Below the pieces are notes generated by a model that did no database searches, had not been told where the DNA came from, and worked only from the letters and a program-made list of their open reading frames with translations. Shown piece by piece: positions 34,107-42,335 of a stretch of 60,077 nt of DNA; the stretch's first letter is position 1, and each line of letters begins with the position of its first letter. The stretch comes from an uncultured bacterium (GTDB lineage: Bacteria; Verrucomicrobiota; Kiritimatiellia; CAIKKV01; CALHGX01), in the NCBI GenBank assembly GCA_938031185.1, contig CALHGX010000035.1:1-60077 (forward strand), given 5' to 3'. The position numbers were made by a program, and so were the translations under genes.

Positions 34107-34775
34107 ATGAAAACCCTGTCTTCCGTCGCGGCGCGCGCGCTGCGGGACCGCTGTCTGGCGCTGGCGCAAAGCGGTTTTTTCCGAGATTTGTCGCGGCCCA
34201 GCATTGAGGCGCTGGCGGCGGTATCGGAAACCGGCGCATGGGATCGGCGCGCCGTGCTGTTTCGCGAGGGACAAAAAGGCGCGGCGTTTTTTCTCCTGCT
34301 GGAGGGGGCGGTTCAACTGGAGAAGGCCACGCCGGACGGCGGGGTGGTGGTCATCCGGCTGGCGGCGCCGGGTGAAATATTTGCCGAGGTAATCCTTTTT
34401 GAGCAGGATCGGTATCCTGTGACCGCAACAGCCATGACGCCGGTGAAGGCGCTGGTGTTCCCTCGGGCGGAAATCCACCACCTGCTCGAGCAACCCGATT
34501 TTCGACGCGATTTCATCGCCATGCTCATGCGCAAGCAGCGGTATCTGACGGAACGCATGGCCTTTTTTCTTGGGCATGACGTGGAGGAGCGGCTTTTTTT
34601 CTTTCTTCGCGAGCAGTGCGGCACGGCGCCGGTGGCCCGCCTGCCGCTCAACAAGAAGGCGGTGGCTGCGGCCATTGGCGCGTCACCCGAAACGCTGTCC
34701 CGCTTGTTGCGCCGTCTGCGGCGCAGCGGTGCGCTGCGGTGGGATGGCCGGACTATCAGGCGCCGGCGCGTTTGA
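34107..34775 (+). CDS. Crp/Fnr family transcriptional regulator of the hcp operon
   Basis: 222 residues. The cyclic-nucleotide-binding-like domain is at about 20-140 (FREGQKGAAFFLLLEGAVQL, then RLAAPGEIFAEVILFEQDRY). The winged helix-turn-helix at about 168-215 includes PLNKKAVAAAIGASPETLSR and LLRRLRRSGAL. There is no N-terminal Fnr cysteine cluster, so it is not an Fe-S oxygen sensor; a haem or other NO sensor, as in HcpR/DNR proteins, is possible. It is divergent from hcp and a perfect operator sits just before its start. The last 20 bases overlap the 3' end of lon on the other strand. Confidence 0.88.
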   Translation: MKTLSSVAARALRDRCLALAQSGFFRDLSRPSIEALAAVSETGAWDRRAVLFREGQKGAAFFLLLEGAVQLEKATPDGGVVVIRLAAPGEIFAEVILFEQDRYPVTATAMTPVKALVFPRAEIHHLLEQPDFRRDFIAMLMRKQRYLTERMAFFLGHDVEERLFFFLREQCGTAPVARLPLNKKAVAAAIGASPETLSRLLRRLRRSGALRWDGRTIRRRRV

Positions 34776-37230
34776 CGCGACGCCCTCTGGAGGGGGGCCT
34801 CGGCGGGAAGGCCGCTCGGACGACGTCGGCGAACGTTTCCACGTAGATGGGCGTCAGGCCCTTACGCACGCGCGGGGGAATGTCCTCGAAATCTTTGCGG
34901 TTTTCCTTGGGGAGAATCATGCGGCGCACGCCGGCCTTCTTGGCCGCGATGGCCTTCTCCTTGATGCCGCCCACCGGCAGGACGAAACCGGTCAACGTCA
35001 GCTCGCCGGTCATGGCGACGTCCGAGCGCAGCGGGCGGTTTACGGCCAGCGAGTAAAGCGCCGCGGCCATGGTGACGCCCGCGGATGGTCCGTCCTTTGG
35101 CGTGGCGCCTGCCGGCACATGCAGATGGATGAACGTTTTGGAGAAAAACTGCCGGGCGGAGGGTTGGTCGTTCAGGAAAGAGCGGACGAAGGTATAGGCG
35201 ATTTCGGAGGATTCGACCATGACCTGGCCGAGTTGGCCGGTCTGCTTGAAGCCGGGTTTCTCGGCCTCGACCCGCGCCGCCTCCACATAGAGCACGGACC
35301 CGCCCAGACTTGTCCAGGCCAGCCCGCGCGCGACGCCCGGCCGCGGGCGTCCATAGGGATCGCTTTCCGAATACACGCGGCGCCCCAGCAGCTTTTCGAG
35401 GTTTTTCGGTTGCGCCGTCAGGCTGGCCTGCCCGTCCTTTACCACGGCGCGGGCGGCCTTACGGCAAAGTTTCTTGATGTGATTCTCCAGCCCGCGCACG
35501 CCCGGCTCGCGGGCGTAGCCGTCAATGATGGCGCGCAAGGTGTTTTCGGGCAGCTTCAAATGCTCCGGCTCGAGGCCGTGGGCCTTGAGCTGCTTGGGAA
35601 TCAGATAGCGCCGGGCGATTTGCAGTTTTTCCTCCAGGATGTACCCGGAGAGCTTGATAACCTCCATGCGGTCCAGCAGCGGGGGCGGGATGGTGTCCGT
35701 CTGGTTGCCCGTGCAGATGAAGAGGACGTTGGAAAGATCGAACCGCACGTCGAGGTAATGGTCCAGGAAATCGCGATTTTGTTCGGGGTCGAGCACTTCC
35801 AGCAGAGCGGAGGCGGGGTCGCCCTGAAAACTGGCCCCGATCTTGTCTATCTCATCGAGCATGATGACCGGGTTGGCCGTCTTGCAGACCTTGATGGCCT
35901 GGATGAATTTGCCGGGCATGGCGCCGATGTAGGTGCGCCGATGTCCCTTGATTTCCGCCTCGTCGCGCATCCCGCCGAGGGAGAAGCGGTAGAACTTGCG
36001 GCCCACGCTGCGGGCGATGGACTGCCCGATGGAGGTCTTGCCGACGCCCGGCGGACCGATGAAGCAGAGGATGGAACCGCTGATGCGGCCCTTGCGGATG
36101 CCGACGGCGAGAAATTCCAGGATGCGCTCCTTCACGTCGGTGAGGCCATAGTGGTCGGCGTTCAGGATTCGCGCGGCCCGCCGCAGATCGTAGCGGTCGC
36201 TGGTGTGGACGCCCCACGGCAGCGACGTGAGCCAGTCGAGGTAGTTGCGCGTGACGGTGAACTCCGGCGAATGCGGTTCGATGACGCTCAACTTAGCCAT
36301 TTCCTCCTCGATGCGCTCGCGCGCCTCGGGAGGCAGCGTGAGTTTTTCGAGACGTTTGCGAAACGCCTCCAGGTCCGCCTCCTTGCCCTCCTTGCTCAAT
36401 CCCAGTTCCTTCTTGATGGCCTTGAGTTGTTCGCGCAGGAAGAATTCCCGCTGTTGCTTGGATATCTTCTCCTCGATCTGCTTGCTGATTCGCACGCGCA
36501 TCCGGGAGATTTCGATTTCCCGCTGCAGGAGGAAAAGCGCTCTTTCCATCCGTGGCCGCAAAGGGAAGGCTTCAAGAATCTCCTGAAGCTCGGCACCCGT
36601 GGCGGAGGTCATGCTGGCCGAGAAGTCGGCCAGCCGCCCGGGTTCCTTGAGACTGGTGCGCGATAGAAAGAGGTTGAGCTCCTCCTTGGACAAGGGATTA
36701 AGCTGCAGCAGTTCCTTTATAGAGGTGATAATGGCCAGCGCATAGGCCTTGGTTTCTTCGTCTTCGGGCGCGGCCGGCTCCGTGGCGTACTGCACCGTGA
36801 CGACAATGTGAGGAGATTCCGACAGCACCCCTGTTACGCGGAATCGTTCCATAACGCCCAGCATGATTTGCAGGGGCGCTTCCGGGGCGGCCTGACTCGC
36901 CTGAAGGATTTCCGCAACAACCCCGACCGAATGAAGCTCGTCGGGCCGAACCGGTGTTTTGCGATCAGGCTCCGGGGTGTTGCGCATGAGGATAAGCCCA
37001 ACGAACTTGTGAGGGGACTGTATGACGCCGCCGACCATGGCCTTGAGCGGCTCTTCCTCGATGGCCATGGGTGTCATCATCTTCGGAAAAAGAGGGCGGT
37101 TGCCCAGCGGAATGACGGGCAGCGTCACCGGCAACACATGGCGAGCCGGAACGATGGTGACGGACGATTGATCGTGCGAGAATTCCCCTGTGGCTTTGGC
37201 TTTTTCCGGTCCGGTTGCTTCCTTGTTCAT
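34756..37230 (-). CDS. lon: ATP-dependent protease Lon
   Basis: 824 residues from the ATG at 37230. I prefer this to a TTG at 37293, which lies upstream of the predicted transcript start. The N-terminal substrate-binding LON domain starts at PVIPLGNRPLFPKMMTPMAI. The AAA+ module has Walker A CFIGPPGVGKTSIGQSIAR and Walker B VIMLDEIDKIGASFQGDPAS. The proteolytic domain has catalytic Ser (about 716) in KDGPSAGVTMAAALYS and Lys (about 759) in PVGGIKEKAIAAKKAG. It degrades misfolded and regulatory proteins in the cytosol. The long coiled-coil region around 200-300 is normal for Lon A. Its 3' end overlaps that of the Crp/Fnr gene. Confidence 0.97.
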   Translation of the reverse strand: MNKEATGPEKAKATGEFSHDQSSVTIVPARHVLPVTLPVIPLGNRPLFPKMMTPMAIEEEPLKAMVGGVIQSPHKFVGLILMRNTPEPDRKTPVRPDELHSVGVVAEILQASQAAPEAPLQIMLGVMERFRVTGVLSESPHIVVTVQYATEPAAPEDEETKAYALAIITSIKELLQLNPLSKEELNLFLSRTSLKEPGRLADFSASMTSATGAELQEILEAFPLRPRMERALFLLQREIEISRMRVRISKQIEEKISKQQREFFLREQLKAIKKELGLSKEGKEADLEAFRKRLEKLTLPPEARERIEEEMAKLSVIEPHSPEFTVTRNYLDWLTSLPWGVHTSDRYDLRRAARILNADHYGLTDVKERILEFLAVGIRKGRISGSILCFIGPPGVGKTSIGQSIARSVGRKFYRFSLGGMRDEAEIKGHRRTYIGAMPGKFIQAIKVCKTANPVIMLDEIDKIGASFQGDPASALLEVLDPEQNRDFLDHYLDVRFDLSNVLFICTGNQTDTIPPPLLDRMEVIKLSGYILEEKLQIARRYLIPKQLKAHGLEPEHLKLPENTLRAIIDGYAREPGVRGLENHIKKLCRKAARAVVKDGQASLTAQPKNLEKLLGRRVYSESDPYGRPRPGVARGLAWTSLGGSVLYVEAARVEAEKPGFKQTGQLGQVMVESSEIAYTFVRSFLNDQPSARQFFSKTFIHLHVPAGATPKDGPSAGVTMAAALYSLAVNRPLRSDVAMTGELTLTGFVLPVGGIKEKAIAAKKAGVRRMILPKENRKDFEDIPPRVRKGLTPIYVETFADVVRAAFPPRPPSRGRRVKRAGA

Positions 37231-37282
37231 GAGACAAGCCGTGTTGCCGCAGCGCAACACGTTGTTGCGTCCGGGCGACGGG

Positions 37283-37312
37283 ATTATCAGCAAACCGGAG
37301 AAGCCAAGGCAA
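37283..37312 (-). promoter_or_regulatory. Sigma-70-type promoter of lon
   Basis: On the minus strand: TTGCCT (37312-37307), an 18-base spacer, GATAAT (37288-37283). The predicted start point is near 37276, leaving a leader of about 45 bases before the ATG at 37230. I see no CIRCE element or typical heat-shock sigma hexamers. Confidence 0.5.
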
Positions 37313-37393
37313 CGGAAAACAGACGGGGACGTTGAGATGCGTGCCAGCCGGACTGAAAACAGAGGGGAAAATAGAAATTGGCACGGGATAAGC

Positions 37394-37421
37394 TTGACCG
37401 TAACTCCTCTGCTTGTATGAT
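37394..37421 (+). promoter_or_regulatory. Sigma-70-type promoter of the lipoprotein gene
   Basis: TTGACC (37394-37399), a 16-base spacer and TATGAT (37416-37421). The start point would be near 37428, with a GAAAGGGG ribosome site before the ATG at 37465. Confidence 0.65.
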
Positions 37422-37464
37422 TGAGAAAGAGGGAAGCGCCCGCGGGGCGAGAAAGGGGCTGATC

Positions 37465-38088
37465 ATGTGGGGGAATTGGATACGGCTTGCAGGCACGGCA
37501 TCTTTCGTTCTATTGGTCGCGGCTTGCGAAGAGATCGAACGCATCGGGGAGGGGGAGCTTGCAGAGGAGACCGAACTTCAGCCGACGACTCCGGGCGTTC
37601 CTCCCGATGGAGACCCGAACGATCCGACCGACCCGAACGATCCGACCGTTCCAGAAGCGCTACCGTTCAGTTGGGGCGAGGTCAAATGGGTATCGGGGGA
37701 CGGTTCGGTTGCCTCCTGGGCCAGAACAGTACACATCTCTTCCGCATCTGTCGGCTCGGTGGTTTCATGGACATACAGCGTGCCGCCCGGCAACTGGGCC
37801 CGCACGGGTGCCATCGGCAATTCGCCCAACGCCTGTATCGGGTGGGTGACGCAGGTGGACGGCAGGTGGTATGGCGCCATAGCGGAGTGGCTGTTGCCCG
37901 GTCAAACGCAGCAGGCAAAGAAGATTTTTCAAAGCGATCGGGGTAACAAGAAAGTGTTCGGGTCTCCGCTGAACGATTTCGTCCCGTCCAAAGGGCAGAC
38001 GTTCTATATCTTCGTCTGCGGCCTGAACTGGAGCGGCCAGAAAAACGTAAAGGAGCGCAGCAATCTGGTGCCGGTCGTGTACCAGTAA
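37465..38088 (+). CDS. Putative lipoprotein of unknown function
   Basis: 207 residues from the ATG at 37465. A lipobox (FVLLVAAC) places the lipidated Cys at residue 21. An acidic linker follows with a tandem DPNDPTDPNDPT repeat at about residues 50-61, visible in the DNA as two copies of a near-identical 18-base unit. The C-terminal half (about 68-207) has a beta-rich, Trp-rich character (WGEVKWVSGDGSVASWARTV; WTYSVPPGNWARTGAIGN) and ends NLVPVVYQ. I recognise no family. It is probably exported and anchored in a membrane by its lipid, with the linker holding the folded domain away. It has its own promoter and no obvious operon partners. Confidence 0.75.
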   Translation: MWGNWIRLAGTASFVLLVAACEEIERIGEGELAEETELQPTTPGVPPDGDPNDPTDPNDPTVPEALPFSWGEVKWVSGDGSVASWARTVHISSASVGSVVSWTYSVPPGNWARTGAIGNSPNACIGWVTQVDGRWYGAIAEWLLPGQTQQAKKIFQSDRGNKKVFGSPLNDFVPSKGQTFYIFVCGLNWSGQKNVKERSNLVPVVYQ

Positions 38089-38145
38089 GGCTGACCCGCC
38101 GCCAGGGTTGGTGACACTCGATCCGCGCCGAGAAGGTTTTCGGGG

Positions 38146-38174
38146 TTGTTTTGCGAGGGTCGCCTGCAGATAAT
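38146..38174 (+). promoter_or_regulatory. Possible promoter of the GT-C-like gene
   Basis: TTGTTT (38146-38151), a 17-base spacer and GATAAT (38169-38174). The start point would be near 38181, only about eight bases before the ATG at 38189, so the leader would be too short for a ribosome site unless the GTG at 38216, which follows GGGGATGCG, is used instead. Confidence 0.4.
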
Positions 38175-38188
38175 GCCCCCGCTTTTCA

Positions 38189-39736
38189 ATGTTCCGGACC
38201 TTCTATGGGGATGCGGTGAAGGCGGCTTGGAAGAAATGGCGCGGTTGGCCGTGGCTTGTGCCGTCGCTCTACTTTCTGCTGCTTATCGTGATGGCCTGGC
38301 GGCATGAGCCGTGGCGCGATGAGGCGCAGGCTTGGATCATCGTGCGGGATGCCGGCAGCCTGAAGGCTATCTTGAGTCGGATGGCGTACGAGGGCACGCC
38401 GGGGCTTTGGCACCTCCTTCTCTACCCCCTTGTGCGGTGCGGATTGCCCATTTTTTCCATGCAGGTCTTGCACGCCTTGTTGGCGTTTGCGGCTATCGCT
38501 CTTCTGGTTCGCCATGCGCCGTTTCCTTGGTATCTCAAGATCCTGCTTCCGTTCGGCCATCATCCGTTTTACCAATACGGCGTCATTGCCCGTTCGTACG
38601 TGCTGGTGGGGCTTTTCCTGTTCATGCTGGCGGCCATGCACCGGTCACGGTTCCAGCGGGCCTGGGTTTACGGTCTCCTGCTGGCCATGCTGGCGAATAC
38701 CAGCATGCACGGCGCCGTTCTTTCCGCGGCGATAGGCAGCCGTTTCTTTTTGGAGTATGTCCTCGAGCATGGCGGCTGGCGGAATCGCGGATTCTACGTG
38801 GCAGGCGGGCTGGCGGCCGCCGGCTTCCTGGCGGCTTTCGTTCAAGTTCGGCCGCCGCCCGATTTGGGGGTTTGGTGGGGTTGGAACTTGGAATTGGGAC
38901 GCCGGACCGTGGAGATTGCCGTCCATGCGCTTCAGGGCGCATTTTGGCCGACGTTCCTCGTGGACCGCGTTGGGCTTCGGGCGACTATGGTTGTGGCGGT
39001 GCTGTTTGCCACGCTGGCGGGACTTTGGGGGCGGCCGCGCGCGCTGGGCACATGGCTCGCCGGCTTCCTGATGATCTGGACGCTTTTCCAACTCAAGCAT
39101 CCCGGCGACATCTGGCATCATGGGCTCATTTACATGTTCTTCATCTATTCGGCATGGACCGGCATGGCGGACGAGGCAGCGGGTTCTTCGGCATGGAAGC
39201 GGCGAGTGCTGCCGGCGGCCCTGGTGGTTCTGGCCGCCCTGCAATTGGTGGGTGGCTGGCGCATGGCGCACGCGGACTTCTTCTACCCCTATTCGGGCGG
39301 ACGGGAAACGGCGCGCTTCTTGCGCGAACAGGGGTTAGATGACCGTTCCACGCTTATAGCCACAGCCATCTCCTATGTCGGCACCTCGGTTCTACCGTAC
39401 TTGCCGGATACGCAACGACGGTTTTTCGCCGCGGAAACCGGCGAATACTACAGCTTCATGAAGTGGGACAGACGCTGGTCCGACAACCAGGGCAAGCCTT
39501 TACCGAAGATGATTCAAGCGATGCTGGCGGAAATGCGGCGCGGCGGCTATCGCCGGCTGGTGTTTATTGCGCCGTTCCATGTGCGCGATCCGGAGTTTCT
39601 GCGCTGGTTTCCGTTGCGGCACGTGGCGCCGGCGGGGCCGGTGATTCGTGGTGATGAGCGGTTGTTTGTCTATGAATTTCGTTCGCCGGCCGGCGCCGAT
39701 GAACGGCCTCATAGTTCGCGCCCCCCTGAAGGCTGA
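38189..39736 (+). CDS. Polytopic membrane protein, GT-C glycosyltransferase-like
   Basis: 515 residues (506 if the GTG at 38216 is used). A first helix (WLVPSLYFLLLIVMAW) is followed at once by RHEPWRDEAQAW, an extracytoplasmic loop with an acidic pair, as in lipid-linked-sugar-dependent GT-C enzymes such as ArnT and PMT relatives. Many more hydrophobic helices follow up to about residue 360, then a soluble C-terminal domain (FFYPYSGGRETARFLREQG to the end). Such enzymes move sugars onto lipids or proteins at the outer face of the inner membrane. The assignment rests on topology and the DE loop. An FAD oxidoreductase gene starts 13 bases downstream. Confidence 0.65.
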   Translation: MFRTFYGDAVKAAWKKWRGWPWLVPSLYFLLLIVMAWRHEPWRDEAQAWIIVRDAGSLKAILSRMAYEGTPGLWHLLLYPLVRCGLPIFSMQVLHALLAFAAIALLVRHAPFPWYLKILLPFGHHPFYQYGVIARSYVLVGLFLFMLAAMHRSRFQRAWVYGLLLAMLANTSMHGAVLSAAIGSRFFLEYVLEHGGWRNRGFYVAGGLAAAGFLAAFVQVRPPPDLGVWWGWNLELGRRTVEIAVHALQGAFWPTFLVDRVGLRATMVVAVLFATLAGLWGRPRALGTWLAGFLMIWTLFQLKHPGDIWHHGLIYMFFIYSAWTGMADEAAGSSAWKRRVLPAALVVLAALQLVGGWRMAHADFFYPYSGGRETARFLREQGLDDRSTLIATAISYVGTSVLPYLPDTQRRFFAAETGEYYSFMKWDRRWSDNQGKPLPKMIQAMLAEMRRGGYRRLVFIAPFHVRDPEFLRWFPLRHVAPAGPVIRGDERLFVYEFRSPAGADERPHSSRPPEG

Positions 39737-39749
39737 AGGAACGGATGGC

Positions 39750-41225
39750 ATGGATCGTGTTCAGTCCATGGTGATCGGAGCCGGACCGGCTGGATGCGCG
39801 GCGGCATGGCAATTGGCTTTGAACGGCCGTGACGTGCTGCTAGTGGAGCGGCTGGAGCAGGCGGGAGGGTTGTCCCGCACCATTGAGAGGCACGGCGCAA
39901 GGTACGACATCGGCCCTCACCGTTTTTTCACCAAGTCGCCGCGGGTGATGGAATTCTGGTCAAAGACGGCAGGGTCTCGGTTTCAGGATGTGCCGAGGCT
40001 GACGCGCATTCTTTATCGTCAGCGGTTATTGCATTATCCGTTGCAGCCGTTGAACGCTTTGCTGGGCCTTGGGCCGTGGCCCAGCGTGAAGGCGGTGGCC
40101 AGTTATTTGAGCACTCAACTGAAGCGCCGGCTTCGTCCGCGCGAACCTCAATCGTTCGAAGAGTGGGTGACGAACCAGTTCGGGCGTGTGTTGTACGAAG
40201 CATTTTTCAAGACATATACCGAAAAAGTCTGGGGCATTCCTTGCAGCGAAATTTCGGCCGAATGGGCTTCTCAACGCATCAAGGGGCTGAGCTTGCCCCG
40301 CGCCGTGTTGAACGCGGTCACCCGAGGGCGCACGTCCACCGTCAAGACGCTGGTGGACCATTTTCTTTACCCGCGTGGCGGCGCGGGCACGGCCTACGAG
40401 GGGGCCTGTCGGCGAGCAGAAGAGCAAGGGGCCGCTCTTTGGTTCGGATGGGAAGCTGTTCGCCTGCGCCACGACGGAAAAGACCGGATTGAGGCGGTGG
40501 AATTGGCGGGAAAAGACGGCGCGCGCCGGCTGGTGCGCGTGGACGAAGTGATTTCCACCATGCCATTGACGGAGCTGGTGGCCCGAATGGATCCGATGCC
40601 GCCCGTAGAGGTTCTGGCCGCCGCGGCTTGTCTGACATACCGGACTCATCTGGCGGTGAACTTGCTCGTGGAGGGCCCCGCGTTTCCTGATAATTGGGTT
40701 TATGTGCACGCGCCGGAGGTACGCCTCGGACGGGCGGCAAACTACCGCAATTTCTGTTCGGAGATGGCGCCAGCAGAAAACCAGTCTCCCCTGACGCTGG
40801 AGTATTTCGCCTTTCCCGGTGATGACTTGGAGCGGCTGACCGACGCCGAACTGGTAGATCTGGCGATTCGGGAGGGCCGCCTAAGCGGCCTCCTCAACGA
40901 GCGCGCGCCGCAAGACGCCTTTGTGGTGCGCAGCCCGATGGCGTATTGTGTGATCCGGCGCGGCTACGAAACGCATCGAGCATGCCTGCGCGCATGGGTG
41001 GAACGATTCGGCAACATGCGCACGGCGGGACGCGCTGCGATGTTCAAGTACAATAACCAAGACCATTCGATCATGAGCGCCCTGGTGGCCGCCGACAGCC
41101 TTCTGGGGCGGGACGGCGACCCCTGGGCGGTGAACAACGAGGCGGAATATCACGAGTCCGGCACGGCGCCCGACCTTTGCGAAGAAGATCGCAGCGAGCC
41201 GACGCCAACGGCCGCCGGCGTGTGA
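39750..41225 (+). CDS. NAD(P)/FAD-dependent oxidoreductase, protoporphyrinogen-oxidase/UDP-galactopyranose-mutase-like
   Basis: 491 residues from the ATG at 39750. The opening SMVIGAGPAGCAAAWQLALN is the FAD-binding GxGxxG fold, with ERLEQAGGLSRTIERHGARY and DIGPHRFFTKSP just after it, the family pattern for amine-oxidase/PPO-like flavoproteins. FFKTYTEKVWGIPCSEISAE and WASQRIKGLSLPRAV are typical of the branch found in surface-polysaccharide loci. The C-terminal MFKYNNQDHSIMSALVAAD is the last FAD-contacting segment. The substrate is unknown; its place after a GT-C-like gene suggests nucleotide- or lipid-linked sugar chemistry rather than haem synthesis. The last 20 residues are polar and divergent. 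Confidence 0.85.
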   Translation: MDRVQSMVIGAGPAGCAAAWQLALNGRDVLLVERLEQAGGLSRTIERHGARYDIGPHRFFTKSPRVMEFWSKTAGSRFQDVPRLTRILYRQRLLHYPLQPLNALLGLGPWPSVKAVASYLSTQLKRRLRPREPQSFEEWVTNQFGRVLYEAFFKTYTEKVWGIPCSEISAEWASQRIKGLSLPRAVLNAVTRGRTSTVKTLVDHFLYPRGGAGTAYEGACRRAEEQGAALWFGWEAVRLRHDGKDRIEAVELAGKDGARRLVRVDEVISTMPLTELVARMDPMPPVEVLAAAACLTYRTHLAVNLLVEGPAFPDNWVYVHAPEVRLGRAANYRNFCSEMAPAENQSPLTLEYFAFPGDDLERLTDAELVDLAIREGRLSGLLNERAPQDAFVVRSPMAYCVIRRGYETHRACLRAWVERFGNMRTAGRAAMFKYNNQDHSIMSALVAADSLLGRDGDPWAVNNEAEYHESGTAPDLCEEDRSEPTPTAAGV

Positions 41226-41303
41226 CCGCAACGTTCGCCGATCATCTTGAACCCAGTCGTCTTTTTGGATAAACGAGATTGCTGTCAAATTAGGCATTCG
41301 ATT

Positions 41304-41322
41304 CTGGCGGCAGACGCGCCAG
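41304..41322. promoter_or_regulatory. Inverted repeat upstream of the ROK kinase gene
   Basis: CTGGCG (41304-41309) and CGCCAG (41317-41322) form a perfect six-base inverted repeat with a seven-base spacer, in the 129-base gap before the ROK gene. A TAGACT hexamer (41329-41334) lies just after it. It may be an operator overlapping a promoter or a leader hairpin; I cannot decide which. Confidence 0.35.
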
Positions 41323-41354
41323 CTTGTTAGACTGCCGATACAAGAGGGCACCAC

Positions 41355-42335
41355 ATGGCTTCAAGGCGAACCGCGGGTGACTGCTGGGTCGGATTCGATC
41401 TGGGCGGCACCAAGATGCTGGCGGCGGTTTATGATCGCCGGTTCAAGCTGCTAGGCATGTCCCGCCGCAAGACCAAAGGTGAACGGGGGCCCAAGACCGG
41501 TCTGCAGCGGATCATCGAGACTATGGATGAAGCGCTGGCAAGCGCGGGCCGGGAGCGACGCCACGTGCGGGGAATTGGCGTGGGCGCGCCGGGCATGCTG
41601 GATCTCAATCGCGGCGTGTTGCTGCACGGCCCGAACCTTGGCTGGCGTAACGTGCCTATCAAGGAGCGCCTTGAAAAGGTCTTCAGCGTGCCCGTCATTG
41701 TCGCCAACGATGTGGATGCCGGCACGTACGGGGAATACCGCTTTGGCGCCGGCGGCCGGGCGCGGTGCGTGCTGGGAGTTTTTCTTGGAACGGGGATCGG
41801 CGGAGGATGTGTGTACGAGGGCCATCTTTTGCGCGGCCGCGTGGGATCGGCCATGGAAATCGGCCACGTCACGGCCCAGCCGAACGGCCCCTTGTGCGGC
41901 TGCGGGCGGCGAGGCTGTCTGGAAGCGGTTTGCGGGCGGCTGGCCCTGGCGGGGCAGGCGGCGCAAGCGGCCTATCGCGGCGATGCACCGCACTTGCTAA
42001 CGCACGCCGGAACGGATGTGGATCGCATGCGCAGCTCGGCGCTGGCCGCTGCCATCCGGGCGGGCGATGCGGCTATCGAACGATTGGTGCGCGACAGCAT
42101 CCAACAACTTGGACGGGTGCTCGCGGACGTGACGCACCTGCTGGCGCCGGACGTTATTGTGCTGGGCGGAGGATTGGTGGAAGAAATGGGCCGGCTCTAT
42201 CTGGCCGAAGTCCGAGACGCGCTGGATCGGAATGTCACAGACGTGTTCCGTGGCACTTTCCAGGTGCGGACCGCGGAACTGGGCGATTACGCCACAGCCA
42301 TGGGCGCCGCCGCTTTGGCGACCGAACCCGCATGA
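41355..42335 (+). CDS. ROK family sugar kinase (glucokinase-like)
   Basis: 326 residues. The phosphate-1 loop GFDLGGTKMLAAVYD is at about 13-27. The sugar-binding NDVDAGTYGEYRFGAG, GVFLGTGIGGGCVYEG and EIGHVTAQPNGPLCGCGRRG follow, the last being the ROK zinc motif (CGCGRRGCLEAV, with His upstream). It has no N-terminal DNA-binding domain, so it is a kinase rather than a repressor. It phosphorylates glucose or a related hexose with ATP; specificity is not certain. It starts the ROK-Ppx-PPK1 operon: its stop overlaps the next ATG by four bases. AGAGGG serves as ribosome site. Confidence 0.92.
   Translation: MASRRTAGDCWVGFDLGGTKMLAAVYDRRFKLLGMSRRKTKGERGPKTGLQRIIETMDEALASAGRERRHVRGIGVGAPGMLDLNRGVLLHGPNLGWRNVPIKERLEKVFSVPVIVANDVDAGTYGEYRFGAGGRARCVLGVFLGTGIGGGCVYEGHLLRGRVGSAMEIGHVTAQPNGPLCGCGRRGCLEAVCGRLALAGQAAQAAYRGDAPHLLTHAGTDVDRMRSSALAAAIRAGDAAIERLVRDSIQQLGRVLADVTHLLAPDVIVLGGGLVEEMGRLYLAEVRDALDRNVTDVFRGTFQVRTAELGDYATAMGAAALATEPA

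Noticed and set aside
34570-36666. A 698-codon plus-strand frame opposite lon
   Set aside because: The minus strand encodes a complete Lon protease with all catalytic motifs; the frame on this strand has no recognisable domain.
37612-37650. Tandem repeat in the lipoprotein gene, considered as a repeat array
   Set aside because: It is two copies of an 18-base unit coding DPNDPT, a protein linker, not a CRISPR or satellite array.
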